Shown: positions 22,601 to 31,557 of the stretch, in pieces
Layout of the letters: each line of letters begins with the position of its first letter
Numbering within the stretch: position 1 is the stretch's first letter
Assembly (NCBI RefSeq): GCF_008312835.1
Contig: NZ_VSKS01000005.1
Coordinates: 62,001 to 126,000 of the forward strand
Reading direction: 5' to 3'
Source: Streptomyces marokkonensis
GTDB taxonomy: Bacteria; Actinomycetota; Actinomycetes; Streptomycetales; Streptomycetaceae
DNA: 64,000 nucleotides
Position numbers and translations under genes: made by a program
The notes under the pieces: generated by a model
Told to the model about the DNA's origin: nothing
The model's database searches: none
Seen by the model: the letters and a program-made list of their open reading frames with translations, nothing else

Positions 22601-24193
22601 TCACCCCTTGCTGACCGCCGTGATGATCTCCGGCAGCCGCCGGGCCGTCTGCGGCGCTGCGAGCCGCAGTCCCAGCAGGGCCAGGGCCGCCCCGTAGACC
22701 GTGCCCGCCGGCAGCAGCAGCCAGAGCAGGTCGTGGCCGGCCGCGTCGACGTTCAGCCAGATCGTGAGCGCGATGACCGGTACGCACAGCACCGCCGCCG
22801 CCACCATCCCGCCGAAGATCGAGATCCAGGCCAGCCCGACCTGCCCGGGGGCCACGTTCTTGTAGCCCTCCTGCGGGATGGAGTACGGGAAGCGGGCCGA
22901 GGTCCACGCGCCCGTCGCGAGCATCGCGCCGAGCAGGGCGAAGGACAGGCCCAGCGCCTCCGGCAGCCGCGCCCAGTCGCCCAGCATCGCCGTCGTCAGC
23001 ACGGTGACGAGCGCGGAGTACGGCAGGGTGATCAGCAGCAGGGCCAGCGCGCGGCCGCGCAGTTCGACGTACGCGTCCCGGGCCGACGAGATGGTCGTCG
23101 CGACCATCCAGAACGCCGAGGTGTCCTGGCCGAACTGGTTGTACATCATCACGCCGAGCATCCCGGCGGCGAAACAGGCGAAGTAGACCGAGCCGGTGCC
23201 CTGCCAGGCGTTGAACACCGGCACGATCAGCCCGATCGCCAGCGAGGTCACCCACGCGGTCTTGGTCTTCGGGTCGCGCCGGATGTAGCGCAGGCTGCGC
23301 TCCATGACCGTGCCGGTGCGGCCCGGGGGCAGCAGCCGGGCGAGCCCGGACGACGCGCGGTCGCGCACCGGCGTCTCGCCGCCCTGGAGCGTGGAGCCGT
23401 CCGGTGAGGTCATCAGCCGGGTCAGGGAGCGCGACCACAGGGCGAGCAGCCCCGCCAGCGCCGCACCGGTCAAAGCGAGTTGTGCCGCGGCGACCCCGTA
23501 CGACCCCTCGCCCGCCGCGTGCACCGCGCCGAGCGCCGACGCCGGCGGGAGCCACCGCAGCACGTCCGCCGGCCCGTCCAGCTCCGCCAGACCGGACGAA
23601 CCCAGCCGCTGCGCACCGAAGTTGACCAGTTGCGCCCCGACAGCGATCACCAGTCCGCTGAGCACCGCGAGATCCCGGCCCCTGCGGCTGGTCAGCAGCC
23701 GCACATTGGCCACGGCGACCGCCCGCGCGAGCGCCACGCACACCAGCAGCGCCAGCGGCACGGCGAGGGCACCCACGGCGAATGCCGCCCCGCCGTGCGC
23801 GACGGCGATCACCGAACCGGCGAGCAGACACAGCGTGAACAACGGGCCGATGCCGACCAGCGAGGCCACGAGCAGCGCCCGCACCAGCGGCCGCGGCCGC
23901 AGCGGCAGCATCACCAGCCGGGTCGGGTCGAGGGTCTCGTCGCCGCCGGGGAAGAACAGCGGCATCACCGCCCAGCCCAGCCCCACCACCGCCACGAGGA
24001 GCACGGCCAGGGACTCGACGTGGTCGACGCCGCGCAGCGCGATCAGCCCGATGAGCTGGAGCGCGGCGAACAGCAGGGCGGCGACGGCGGAGGCGATGTA
24101 CGCGGCCTTGCGGCCGCCGGACTGCCGCAGACCGTTGAGCAGCAGGGACAGCTTCAGCCGTACGAAGACGGGAGTGATCGCGGGCGCGCTCAC
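22601..24193 (-). CDS. ABC exporter permease subunit
   Basis: This large (530 aa) integral membrane protein has about a dozen hydrophobic segments in two halves, for example VESLAVLLVAVVGLGWAVMP near the N terminus and LIGLIALRG before it. The cytoplasmic stretch TVMERSLRYIRRDPKTKTAW is seen in ABC-2-like transporter permeases of actinobacteria. The GTG at 24193 lies in GTGA over the stop of the ATPase gene, so the two are translationally coupled and should form one transporter. The substrate is unknown. Confidence 0.83.
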   Translation of the reverse strand: MSAPAITPVFVRLKLSLLLNGLRQSGGRKAAYIASAVAALLFAALQLIGLIALRGVDHVESLAVLLVAVVGLGWAVMPLFFPGGDETLDPTRLVMLPLRPRPLVRALLVASLVGIGPLFTLCLLAGSVIAVAHGGAAFAVGALAVPLALLVCVALARAVAVANVRLLTSRRGRDLAVLSGLVIAVGAQLVNFGAQRLGSSGLAELDGPADVLRWLPPASALGAVHAAGEGSYGVAAAQLALTGAALAGLLALWSRSLTRLMTSPDGSTLQGGETPVRDRASSGLARLLPPGRTGTVMERSLRYIRRDPKTKTAWVTSLAIGLIVPVFNAWQGTGSVYFACFAAGMLGVMMYNQFGQDTSAFWMVATTISSARDAYVELRGRALALLLITLPYSALVTVLTTAMLGDWARLPEALGLSFALLGAMLATGAWTSARFPYSIPQEGYKNVAPGQVGLAWISIFGGMVAAAVLCVPVIALTIWLNVDAAGHDLLWLLLPAGTVYGAALALLGLRLAAPQTARRLPEIITAVSKG

Positions 24194-24963
24194 CGGGCCC
24201 CGCCGCCCAGCCAGTCGAGGTGGGAACCGGCGTCCCGGCTGTCCGCGCCGACCAGTTCCAGGAACGCCCGCTGGAGCGAGGGCGCGTCCCCGCGCACCTC
24301 GGCGAGCGGACCGTGGGCGCGGATGCGGCCCGCGGCCATCACCGCCACCCAGTCGCACAGCGACTCGACGAGCTCCATGACGTGGGAGGAGAACACCACC
24401 GTGGCGCCGGACGCGGTGTACCGCTCCAGCACGCCCCGGATGATCTGCGCGGAGACCGGGTCGACGCCCTCGAACGGCTCGTCCAGGAAGAGGACCTCGG
24501 GATTGTGCAGCAGGGCGGCGGCGAGGCCGATCTTCTTGCGCATGCCGGTCGAGTAGTCGACGACGAGCTTGTGCTGGGCACCGGCCAGGTCGAGGACGTC
24601 CAGCAACTGCGTGGCCCGCTTGTCGACCTCGTCACCTGGCAGCCCTCGCAGCCGCCCCGTGTAGGCGAGCAGTTCACGCCCCGACAGCCGCTCGAACAGC
24701 CGCAGTCCCTCCGGCAGCACCCCGATCCGCGCCTTGACCTCCACCGGGTCCCGCCACACGTCGTGCCCGACGACCTCGACGGTGCCCTGGTCCGGCCGCA
24801 GCAGCCCGGTCACCATGGACAACGTGGTGGTCTTCCCCGCGCCGTTCGGCCCGACCAGCCCGATGAACCGCCCGGCCGGCAACTCCAGATCGATCCCCCC
24901 GACGGCGACCTGCTGCCCGAACCGCTTCCAGAGCCCTTGTATGCGTACGGCACTGACACCCAC
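24190..24963 (-). CDS. ABC transporter ATP-binding subunit
   Basis: This ATPase of 257 aa has Walker A GLVGPNGAGKTTT, a Q-loop region, the signature DYSTGMRKKIGLAAALLHNP, Walker B VLFLDEPFEG and the switch histidine in VVFSSHVMELVE. It belongs to the group energising ABC-2-type exporters, and its permease partner follows with a four-base overlap. The GTG at 24963 has GGAGGGAG just upstream and is preferred over a GTG at 24984. The upstream region contains a dispersed intergenic repeat and no obvious regulator. Confidence 0.9.
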   Translation of the reverse strand: MGVSAVRIQGLWKRFGQQVAVGGIDLELPAGRFIGLVGPNGAGKTTTLSMVTGLLRPDQGTVEVVGHDVWRDPVEVKARIGVLPEGLRLFERLSGRELLAYTGRLRGLPGDEVDKRATQLLDVLDLAGAQHKLVVDYSTGMRKKIGLAAALLHNPEVLFLDEPFEGVDPVSAQIIRGVLERYTASGATVVFSSHVMELVESLCDWVAVMAAGRIRAHGPLAEVRGDAPSLQRAFLELVGADSRDAGSHLDWLGGGAR

Positions 24964-25010
24964 CGCGTCTCCCTCCGTCGGCACAGAAGACTACGGGGCG
25001 CGCAACACCC

Positions 25011-25070
25011 TTCAGGGGCGCGGGACGGTGCCGATGTGCGGCTCCGCCGCGTGGGCGCGGCACGCCACAA
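25011..25070 (+). repeat. dispersed intergenic repeat, copy B
   Basis: The blocks GCGCGGGACGGTGCC, TGTGCGGCTCCGCCGCGTGG and GCGCGGCACGCCACAA align with copy A at 8901-8960 and with the reverse strand of copy C at 32480-32534. It lies between the primase-like gene and the ABC transporter genes. Confidence 0.6.
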
Positions 25071-25118
25071 CGGACCGCAGCCGCGATACCGCAGGCGCCG
25101 CGCAGGACAACAGGCGTC

Positions 25119-25772
25119 CTACCGGTCCCTCCCGCACGCATACGCCAACGGCGACACCAGCTCCTCCGCATCCGGCAGCCACCGGTTCGCCGCGGTCGGC
25201 CGGCAGGCCCACTGCACGGCCCCCCGGCACCCGAACCGCGTGGGCGGCGCCGCCACGTACGCGCCCTCTCCCAGGACCGTCAGGTCCAGCGACGGCGACG
25301 ACCACCCCGCCTTCCGCAGCAGACCGGGAACCTTCGCCGCCGCCCCCGGCAGCACGAAGAACTCCATCCGCCGGTCCGGCGTCAGCGTGACCGGCCCCGG
25401 CGTCAGTTCCATACGCTCCATCCGCGCGAGCGCCAGGAACCCGGCCGTCTCCGGGACGGAGATCGCGTCGAACGTCCGCCCCGTGGGCAGCAGGATCGAG
25501 GCGGCCGGGTGCGCCTGCCACATCCGCCGTGCGACGGTGGCGCTGCCGGTCGCCCGGGTCGCCCAGTCCCGGCGCCCCGGGTGCGCGCCGGGTGCCGGGC
25601 ACGCCGCGTCACCGCACGAGCAGCCGTGCACCCCGTCGACGACCTCGAGCCAGGTGCCCGGGAACACGTCCCAGTGCCGTTCCTCGGCATAGCGAACGGC
25701 GGTGTCCAGCAGCGATTCCCCGCGCTGCTTCGGGATCTGTACGGCGTCGGCGCCCGCGATCGTCTCTTCCAC
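25119..25772 (-). CDS. bifunctional DNA primase/polymerase (Prim-Pol)-like protein
   Basis: This protein of about 217 aa matches the N-terminal Prim-Pol-type family common in streptomycetes. Visible motifs are LLDTAVRYAEERHWDVFPGT, the zinc-like cluster CSCGDAACPAPGAHP, and ILLPTGRTFDAISVPETAGF. In active Prim-Pol enzymes the last strand carries a DxD metal pair. Here the equivalent reads FDAISVP, so catalysis is doubtful and a regulatory role is possible. The C-terminal half is YVAAPPTRFGCRGAVQWACR. GTG at 25772 is chosen; a GTG at 25796 would add eight residues. It is divergent from the NsdA-like gene. Confidence 0.72.
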   Translation of the reverse strand: MEETIAGADAVQIPKQRGESLLDTAVRYAEERHWDVFPGTWLEVVDGVHGCSCGDAACPAPGAHPGRRDWATRATGSATVARRMWQAHPAASILLPTGRTFDAISVPETAGFLALARMERMELTPGPVTLTPDRRMEFFVLPGAAAKVPGLLRKAGWSSPSLDLTVLGEGAYVAAPPTRFGCRGAVQWACRPTAANRWLPDAEELVSPLAYACGRDR

Positions 25773-25796
25773 GACGAACACAACTACGGCCGTCAC

Positions 25797-26087
25797 CAGG
25801 GGTTACGCCCGCCCGCACGCGCGGGGGAGGAGCATCGTTTCCGTCTTCGGGGCGCATGGGTGCATCCGTGGGGGCGCGCGGGAGGATCCGCATCCGCGGG
25901 TGGGTAACCACGAGGGGGGCCGGCACCAGCCGTTACCCCGGCAATCCTCACATGTCCCGCATTGTCGGCACATCGGCGGGGCATTGATCTTCACGGCCGG
26001 TTCTTCTCGCCGGGACGTGAGAAGTACGGCCGCGGAAGAACGTCAACCCGGTGCGTGGGCAGGCACCGCAGCCTCAGGGGGTACGCC
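25797..26087. other. divergent intergenic region
   Basis: This 291-base gap between the Prim-Pol-like and NsdA-like genes has no gene. GGGTAAC (25902-25908) and its inverse GTTACCC (25932-25938) form a dyad with a 23-base spacer, and GGGGTTAC recurs at 25799-25806 near the minus-strand start. These may be regulator sites shared by both genes. Confidence 0.3.
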
Positions 26088-27473
26088 ATGGCCGCAAGGC
26101 CTCTCGTCGCGCGGCAGCCGAACGAACGGCTGCAGGCGCTCATCCAGGAAGCCGGATGCTCCAACGCCGGTCTGGCCCGCAGGGTCAACATGTGCGGCGT
26201 CGAGCACGGCCTCGACCTGCGCTACGACAAGACGTCGGTGGCCCGCTGGCTGCGCGGACAGCAGCCGCGGGGCCGGGCACCGGCGATCATCGCCGAGGCC
26301 CTGGGCCGCAAACTGGGCCGTACGGTCACGATCGACGAGATCGGCATGGCCAACGGCAAGAACCTCGCGTCGGGTGTCGGTCTCCAGTTCTCGCCGACGG
26401 TACTGGGGGCCATCGAGCAGGTCTGCGAGCTGTGGCGCAGCGACGTGGGGCGGCGGGACTTCCTGTCCGGTTCCTCCGTCGCCGCCTCCGCGCTGGTGGA
26501 GCCGAGCCGCGACTGGCTGATCTCCGCCCCCGACGGGCAGGTGGCGCGTTCCGCCGGCCCGCGCGTGGGACAGTCCGACGTCGCGGCCGTACGGTCCATG
26601 ACGCAGGCGCTGGTCGACCTGGACCACCAGTACGGCAGCGGGCACGTCCGCCCGGTCGTCGTGCACTACCTCAACAGTGTGGTCTCGGGGATGCTGGCGG
26701 GGTCGTACCGCGAGGCCGTGGGCCGGGACCTGTTCGCCGCGGTCGCGCGGCTGACCGAACTCGCCGGCTACATGGCGGTCGACACCGGGCAGCCGGGTCT
26801 CGCCCAGCGCTACTACATCCAGGCGCTGCGGCTGGCGCAGGCGGCCGGGGACCGCGGCTACGGCGGGTACGTGCTCGCCGCCTCCATGAGCCACCTGGCC
26901 GCACAGCTCGGAAACCCGCGCGAGATCGCGCAGTTGGCGCGCGCGGCGCAGGAGGGCGCGCGGGGGCGCGTGACCCCTCGGGCGGAGGCGATGTTCCTCG
27001 CCGCGGAGGCGCGCGGGCACGCGCTGATGGGCGACGCGCACGCCGCGCAGGGGGCGGCGGGGCGGGCCATGAGCGCCATGGAGGCCGCCGACGCGGCCTC
27101 CGGCGACGACCCGGCGTGGATCGCGCACTTCGACGAGGCGTACCTGGCGGACGAGTTGGCGCACTGCCACCGGGACCTCGGGCACGCCGAGGCCGCCGCG
27201 CGGTGCGCCCGCCAGTCCCTGGAGGGGCATCCCGAGTCGCGGGCCCGGCGGCGGGCGATCGGCTACGTCCTGCTGGCCACCGCGCAGGTGCAGCAACGTG
27301 AAATCGAACAGGCCTGCAGCACGGGTCTGAAGGCGGCCGGGCTGCTGAACGGGCTGCGGTCCAACCGGGGTGCCGAGTACCTGGAGGACCTCCAGCAGCG
27401 TCTCGAGCCGTACCGGGAGGAGCCGGTGGTACGGGAGTTCGGGGCGCGTATGGAGCTCCAGGTGGCGGCGTGA
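26088..27473 (+). CDS. NsdA-like transcriptional regulator with TPR repeats
   Basis: This 461-aa protein starts with a helix-turn-helix region (ERLQALIQEAGCSNAGLARR, then YDKTSVARWLRGQQPRG). It continues with helical repeats of tetratricopeptide character (RYYIQALRLAQAAGDRGYGG and HCHRDLGHAEAAARCARQSL). This arrangement matches NsdA and its paralogues in streptomycetes, which influence sporulation and antibiotic production. CAGGGGG precedes the ATG at 26088. It is likely DNA-binding and may respond to a peptide or protein partner through the TPR part. Which paralogue it is cannot be decided from the sequence alone. Confidence 0.75.
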   Translation: MAARPLVARQPNERLQALIQEAGCSNAGLARRVNMCGVEHGLDLRYDKTSVARWLRGQQPRGRAPAIIAEALGRKLGRTVTIDEIGMANGKNLASGVGLQFSPTVLGAIEQVCELWRSDVGRRDFLSGSSVAASALVEPSRDWLISAPDGQVARSAGPRVGQSDVAAVRSMTQALVDLDHQYGSGHVRPVVVHYLNSVVSGMLAGSYREAVGRDLFAAVARLTELAGYMAVDTGQPGLAQRYYIQALRLAQAAGDRGYGGYVLAASMSHLAAQLGNPREIAQLARAAQEGARGRVTPRAEAMFLAAEARGHALMGDAHAAQGAAGRAMSAMEAADAASGDDPAWIAHFDEAYLADELAHCHRDLGHAEAAARCARQSLEGHPESRARRRAIGYVLLATAQVQQREIEQACSTGLKAAGLLNGLRSNRGAEYLEDLQQRLEPYREEPVVREFGARMELQVAA

Positions 27474-27650
27474 CGCCGGTGACCGGGCGGCGGGACGGGA
27501 AGGGGGTGACCTGATCGGCGTGCGGTGACCTGGTTTCGTTACCGCGCTCACAGGGCAGGAGGCCGGGTTCCGTGCTGCGTGGCACGGGGCTCCGGGGACC
27601 CGGTAGCGTGAGCCGACGATTCACAAGGTCCCCCATTGGTAGGAGTCCCG

Positions 27651-29558
27651 GTGACGCAGAGTGGACAGGGCGAGGAGCCCTCGGCGCGCCCCGCGCGCGA
27701 AGGCATCGTGCTGCCCTCCGACGGTGGTGAACCCCTGTTGCCGGGCACGACGGCCGGACCGGCCGCCCCCGCCGGCGGCGCGGACGGCACGCCGTCCGCC
27801 GGCGGCTTCCCCGCCTCGGCACCGCCCGGCGGCCAGACCTGGGGCACGCCGTGGGGTCCCGACCGGCAGAACCCGGGGCCGCCCGCGGGCCAGGACTGGC
27901 AGCAGCCCGCCTCCGACGCCGGCCAGTGGGGCACCCCGCAGCAGTCCCCCTGGGGCGAGCAGAACCCGCCCCGGGGCGCCGGCCCACTGCCACCCGAGGG
28001 CGCCCGTCCTCCGGCGCACGGCACCCACGCCGCCCCGCCCAGGCCGGACACGGCGTACGGCTCTCCTGCCGGGGGAGACGGCAACGGCGCCGCGCCGCAG
28101 CCGGACGCCGGGTACGGCGGCCACCCGGGCACGGACGGCGCGCCCGGCGCCGGTCAGAGGTACGGCGACAACGCGGCGTCCGCCGCCAGTCCCCGGCCGG
28201 ACGCCGGGTACGGCGGCCACCCGGGCACGGACGGCGCGCCCGGCGCCGGTCAGACGTACGGCGCGCCCGGCGCGCACCGGACCGGTGACGCGTACGGCGC
28301 CCACGCCGGGGGAGCCGCCGCGTCCGCCCCCATGCCCCAGCCGGGCGCCGGCCACCCCGGCATGCCGGCCCCGCACGGCTCCGGTTACGGCGCTCCCGCC
28401 CCGGACGCGTACGGCTCCCCGGCCGGTGGCGCGCCGCTGCCGCACGCCGCGCCCGACGGGGCGGAGGGGGCCACCCAGTTCCTGCCGCCGGTACCCGCCG
28501 GCGGTGCCGACGAGGGCGCGACGCAGTACATACCCCCGGTGGGCCCGGGTGCGCTGCCGCCCGAGATGCCCGCCGCGCACGACTCCGAGACGACCCGGTA
28601 CCTGGGTCTGTCCCCGCAGCACGCCCCCGGTGCCGGCCACCTGCCGCCCGCCGGGAACCCCGACGCCGAGGCCACCCAGTACATCGCCCCCGTCACCGAC
28701 CAGCCCCCCGGGCAGCCCTACGGCGCCCCGGCCCCGCCGCCCGGTGAGGGCAACCGGCAGCCGCCCGCCGAGTTCGACAACCTCTTCCGCAGCGACGACG
28801 GCGGCCCGGCCGGATCCACCCAGCAGCTCCCGCGCGTGGAGTACGGCGGGCCCGCCCCGTCCGCTCCCGCCCCGTCCCCGGCCGGCCCGGCCCGCGGCGG
28901 CCGGGGCGGACGCGGCGGCGGCCGCTCCGGCACCCGTGTACCGGTCATCGCGGCCGTCGGCGTCGGTATCGCCGTCCTCGGCGTCGGCGCGGGCGCCCTG
29001 CTCGGCAGCGGGGGCGCCGACGACGACGGCGGCAACCAGACCGTGTCCGCCTCCGCGCCCGCGAGCGAGGAGGCCTCCCCCTCGCCGTCCGTCGATCCCG
29101 TCCGTGAGCAGGCCGTCGAGCTCGACAAGCTGCTGGCCGACAGCGGCGACAGCCGCACCGCCGTGATCAACGCGGTCGCCGACGTGAAGGCCTGCCGCGA
29201 CCTCGGCCGGGCGGCCAAGGACCTGCGGGACGCGGCCGGGCAGCGCAGCCGGCTGGTGACCGACCTCTCCGCCCTCTCCGTGGACAAGCTGCCCGACCAC
29301 CAGGCGCTGACCACCGCGCTCACCAAGGCGTGGCAGGCGTCGGCCTCCGCCGACAACCACTACGCGGCCTGGGCGGACCAGGTCGCCGGTGCCAAGGGCA
29401 AGTTCTGCAAGAAGGGCCAGGCCCGGTCGACCGGCCAGACCCAGGCCGGCAACCGGGCCAGCGGCACCGCGACCGCGGAGAAGGGCAAGGCGGCCCAGCT
29501 GTGGAACGCGATCGCCAAGCAGTACGGCCTGACCGAACGCCAGCCGACCCAGCTGTGA
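27651..29558 (+). CDS. Pro/Gly-rich single-pass membrane protein with ATQ motifs
   Basis: This 635-aa protein has a long disordered Pro/Gly/Ala-rich N-terminal part, one transmembrane helix (VPVIAAVGVGIAVLGVGAGA, about residues 430-450) and an extracellular helical domain ending in GLTERQPTQL. The cytosolic part carries recurrent threonine motifs: GATQFLPPV, GATQYIPPV, EATQYIAPV, and variants TTRYLGL and STQQLPR. A 58-base exact direct repeat (28101-28158 and 28197-28254) duplicates PDAGYGGHPGTDGAPGAG. The GTG at 27651 has TAGGAG upstream. The motifs resemble Ser/Thr-kinase substrate or FHA-docking sites, but that is inference. The family function is unknown. Confidence 0.8.
   Translation: MTQSGQGEEPSARPAREGIVLPSDGGEPLLPGTTAGPAAPAGGADGTPSAGGFPASAPPGGQTWGTPWGPDRQNPGPPAGQDWQQPASDAGQWGTPQQSPWGEQNPPRGAGPLPPEGARPPAHGTHAAPPRPDTAYGSPAGGDGNGAAPQPDAGYGGHPGTDGAPGAGQRYGDNAASAASPRPDAGYGGHPGTDGAPGAGQTYGAPGAHRTGDAYGAHAGGAAASAPMPQPGAGHPGMPAPHGSGYGAPAPDAYGSPAGGAPLPHAAPDGAEGATQFLPPVPAGGADEGATQYIPPVGPGALPPEMPAAHDSETTRYLGLSPQHAPGAGHLPPAGNPDAEATQYIAPVTDQPPGQPYGAPAPPPGEGNRQPPAEFDNLFRSDDGGPAGSTQQLPRVEYGGPAPSAPAPSPAGPARGGRGGRGGGRSGTRVPVIAAVGVGIAVLGVGAGALLGSGGADDDGGNQTVSASAPASEEASPSPSVDPVREQAVELDKLLADSGDSRTAVINAVADVKACRDLGRAAKDLRDAAGQRSRLVTDLSALSVDKLPDHQALTTALTKAWQASASADNHYAAWADQVAGAKGKFCKKGQARSTGQTQAGNRASGTATAEKGKAAQLWNAIAKQYGLTERQPTQL
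28101..28254 (+). repeat. direct repeat of 58 bp with 96-bp period
   Basis: Bases 28101-28158 recur identically at 28197-28254, and the similarity continues for about eight more bases with one mismatch. The period is 32 codons, so the reading frame is kept. The segment duplicates PDAGYGGHPGTDGAPGAG in the disordered cytosolic tail of the membrane protein. Confidence 0.85.
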
Positions 29559-29583
29559 CGAGCCCCTGAGGGACGGCGGCCGG

Positions 29584-30891
29584 TTACAGGTCCGCGTCCC
29601 GCAGGGTCTTCGTCACATCGGTGAAGCCCTCGCGGGCCGCCACGAGCCGGCCCTTCTCGACCACTTGCAGGGTCACGTGCGCGTTGACCAGCCGGGGGAA
29701 GCCGACGGCGGCGAGCTCGTCCTGGAACTTCCACTGCAGCGTGGGGGTGAGCCCGCCGGTGGTGACCTTCAGCCCGCCGTCCAGCGCCCCGCTCACGGTG
29801 TCGGCGGTCACCTCGCCGTCGCCGAGCGACTCGACGGTCTGCCGGAACACGGTGTAGGCGATCCAGGTGGTCTGCACCCCGGCGTCGGCCGCGTCGATCC
29901 GGTTGTCGCCGAACGCCTCCTGCTCGATCACCTTCTTCATACCGTCCCAGGCGGGGTCGCCGGCCGCCGGGTACCAGCCGGTGACGTACGACCCCTCGTA
30001 CGGCCCCGACGCCCCGCCGGACGCGTCGATCGCCGACTGGTCGACGCTGCCCAGCACCGTCGCCGTGCGCACGTCGGGACGGTCGCCGCGGGCCCGCCGG
30101 AAGGAGTCCATGAAGGTGCCCGTGCGATCGCCGAGCGCGGGCACCACGCAGCCCTCCTCACCGGGCTCGGCGGTGGCGCGCTCCAGGGCCCGCCCCACCT
30201 GACTGTCGTACGCGGTGGCGGCCTCCACGGCGCGCTGGTCGCCCGCGGGGGCGTGCCCGCCCGCCTTGAGGCCCGAGTCGAGCAGCGGGGGCAGCTGGTC
30301 GCCCACGATGGTGTCGGGCCGGACCAGGGTGACCGGACCGCAGATGTCGGCGAGGGTGCGGCCGAGGCCGGCCAGCAGCGCCGGCTGCCCGCCGTTGACG
30401 GGGTAGGACAGGGGGCTGGTGAACTCGTCGTTGGTGATGCCGTAGCCGCCGATGTACGGGATGCCGGCGGCCTCCAGGGTGGGCAGGAAGGAGTCGGCGT
30501 ACTGGCTGTAGGAGCCGACGACCGCGACGGCCTTCTCGTCGACCGCGCGCCGGGCGCACCGCGCGGCGGTCACGGTGTCGTTCTTCTCGTTGCAGGTCAG
30601 CACGTTCAGCCGGCGGCCGTTGATACCGCCCTGGGAGTTGACCCAGCGGGCGTAGGCCTGGGCGAACGCGGGCATGCCGGGCTTGTTGGTGGCGTTGGTG
30701 TCGTCGGGCGCCCACGTCATCACGGTGACGGTCTCGTCCCCGGAGCCCCCCGTGGCACCGGGGACGATCCCGCACCCGGCGGCGAGCGACGCGCACGCCA
30801 CCAGCACGCCCGTGGTCAGGGCGCCGCCTCTGACGGGCCGGGTGAGGAGGCGGGAGAGGAAGGTGCTGCGGGTCTGTCGCCTGCCGGTCAT
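29584..30891 (-). CDS. ABC-type substrate-binding lipoprotein (branched-chain amino acid type)
   Basis: This 435-aa exported lipoprotein has an N-terminal signal ending in the lipobox ASLAAGC, which would be diacylated. A periplasmic-binding-protein type 1 fold follows, as in LivJ-like proteins (VTVMTWAPDDTNATN, YARWVNSQGGINGRRLNVL, AVAVVGSYSQYADSFLPTLE). No permease or ATPase gene adjoins it, so it may work with a transporter elsewhere or act as a sensor. The ATG at 30891 is used; GGAGG is only one base away, so a GTG at 30912 is an alternative. It converges with the membrane-protein gene. Confidence 0.8.
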   Translation of the reverse strand: MTGRRQTRSTFLSRLLTRPVRGGALTTGVLVACASLAAGCGIVPGATGGSGDETVTVMTWAPDDTNATNKPGMPAFAQAYARWVNSQGGINGRRLNVLTCNEKNDTVTAARCARRAVDEKAVAVVGSYSQYADSFLPTLEAAGIPYIGGYGITNDEFTSPLSYPVNGGQPALLAGLGRTLADICGPVTLVRPDTIVGDQLPPLLDSGLKAGGHAPAGDQRAVEAATAYDSQVGRALERATAEPGEEGCVVPALGDRTGTFMDSFRRARGDRPDVRTATVLGSVDQSAIDASGGASGPYEGSYVTGWYPAAGDPAWDGMKKVIEQEAFGDNRIDAADAGVQTTWIAYTVFRQTVESLGDGEVTADTVSGALDGGLKVTTGGLTPTLQWKFQDELAAVGFPRLVNAHVTLQVVEKGRLVAAREGFTDVTKTLRDADL

Positions 30892-31063
30892 GCCTCCGCA
30901 CGATTCCGTCACATGGCCAACCTGGGAGTCACCTCTGTTCAACGCTGGGTGACGTGGAGGTGAATTGCGGGGTCCCCTGCGACGGGTGGGGCACGGAAAC
31001 GTACGATCGACGACCGTGCAAGGTTCGGAGAACTCTTCCCGTCGCGGCCGTCGCTCCTCCACC

Positions 31064-31510
31064 ATGGGCGGCATGCCACTCAACGACATGCCGTGGTGGC
31101 GCTGGCGCAGCAATGTGCGCTCCGCGCTGCACATGCTCTCCGACCCGGGCTTCCAGCGGGACGTCTGGCTGGCGGGCGTGCCCGGCTACGGGGACGTCAC
31201 CGACGCCGTGTACCGGCTGGTCGAGGACACCTGGCTGGACAACTGGTCCGCCGAGAAGTACGTCGGCACGATCTTCCGCGACTCCCAGGAGGCGGCGCTC
31301 GTCGACACCGCGGTGCTGCGCGTGCTCCGGATCATGCACCAGGTCGGGCCGGACGCGCCGGTGATCGCCTACCTCGAGCACGAGGGCTGGCCGGAGGCGG
31401 TGCGCGCCGCGCGGGACGCCCACGTGCGGATGGCGACGAGCGACGGCGAGGACCCCGACGCCCCGCCCAGCACCCTCGAGGTGCTGCGCATCCTGACGCG
31501 GTCCGCGTAG
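31064..31510 (+). CDS. SCO4402-family protein
   Basis: This small protein of about 148 aa is recognisable by MPLNDMPWWRWRSNVRSALH and VYRLVEDTWLDNWSAEKYVG. It matches a conserved actinobacterial family that I recall under the S. coelicolor locus name SCO4402. It is helical, without signal peptide or known catalytic motif. The start is uncertain: ATG at 31064 or 31073, or a GTG at 31016 that sits eight bases after TACGAT and could be leaderless. It lies just upstream of purU in the same direction. The function is unknown. Confidence 0.75.
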   Translation: MGGMPLNDMPWWRWRSNVRSALHMLSDPGFQRDVWLAGVPGYGDVTDAVYRLVEDTWLDNWSAEKYVGTIFRDSQEAALVDTAVLRVLRIMHQVGPDAPVIAYLEHEGWPEAVRAARDAHVRMATSDGEDPDAPPSTLEVLRILTRSA

Positions 31511-31557
31511 CGGAACGGCCGGCCGGGCGCGACCCCGCGTGTGGGACCCTTTTCTCC

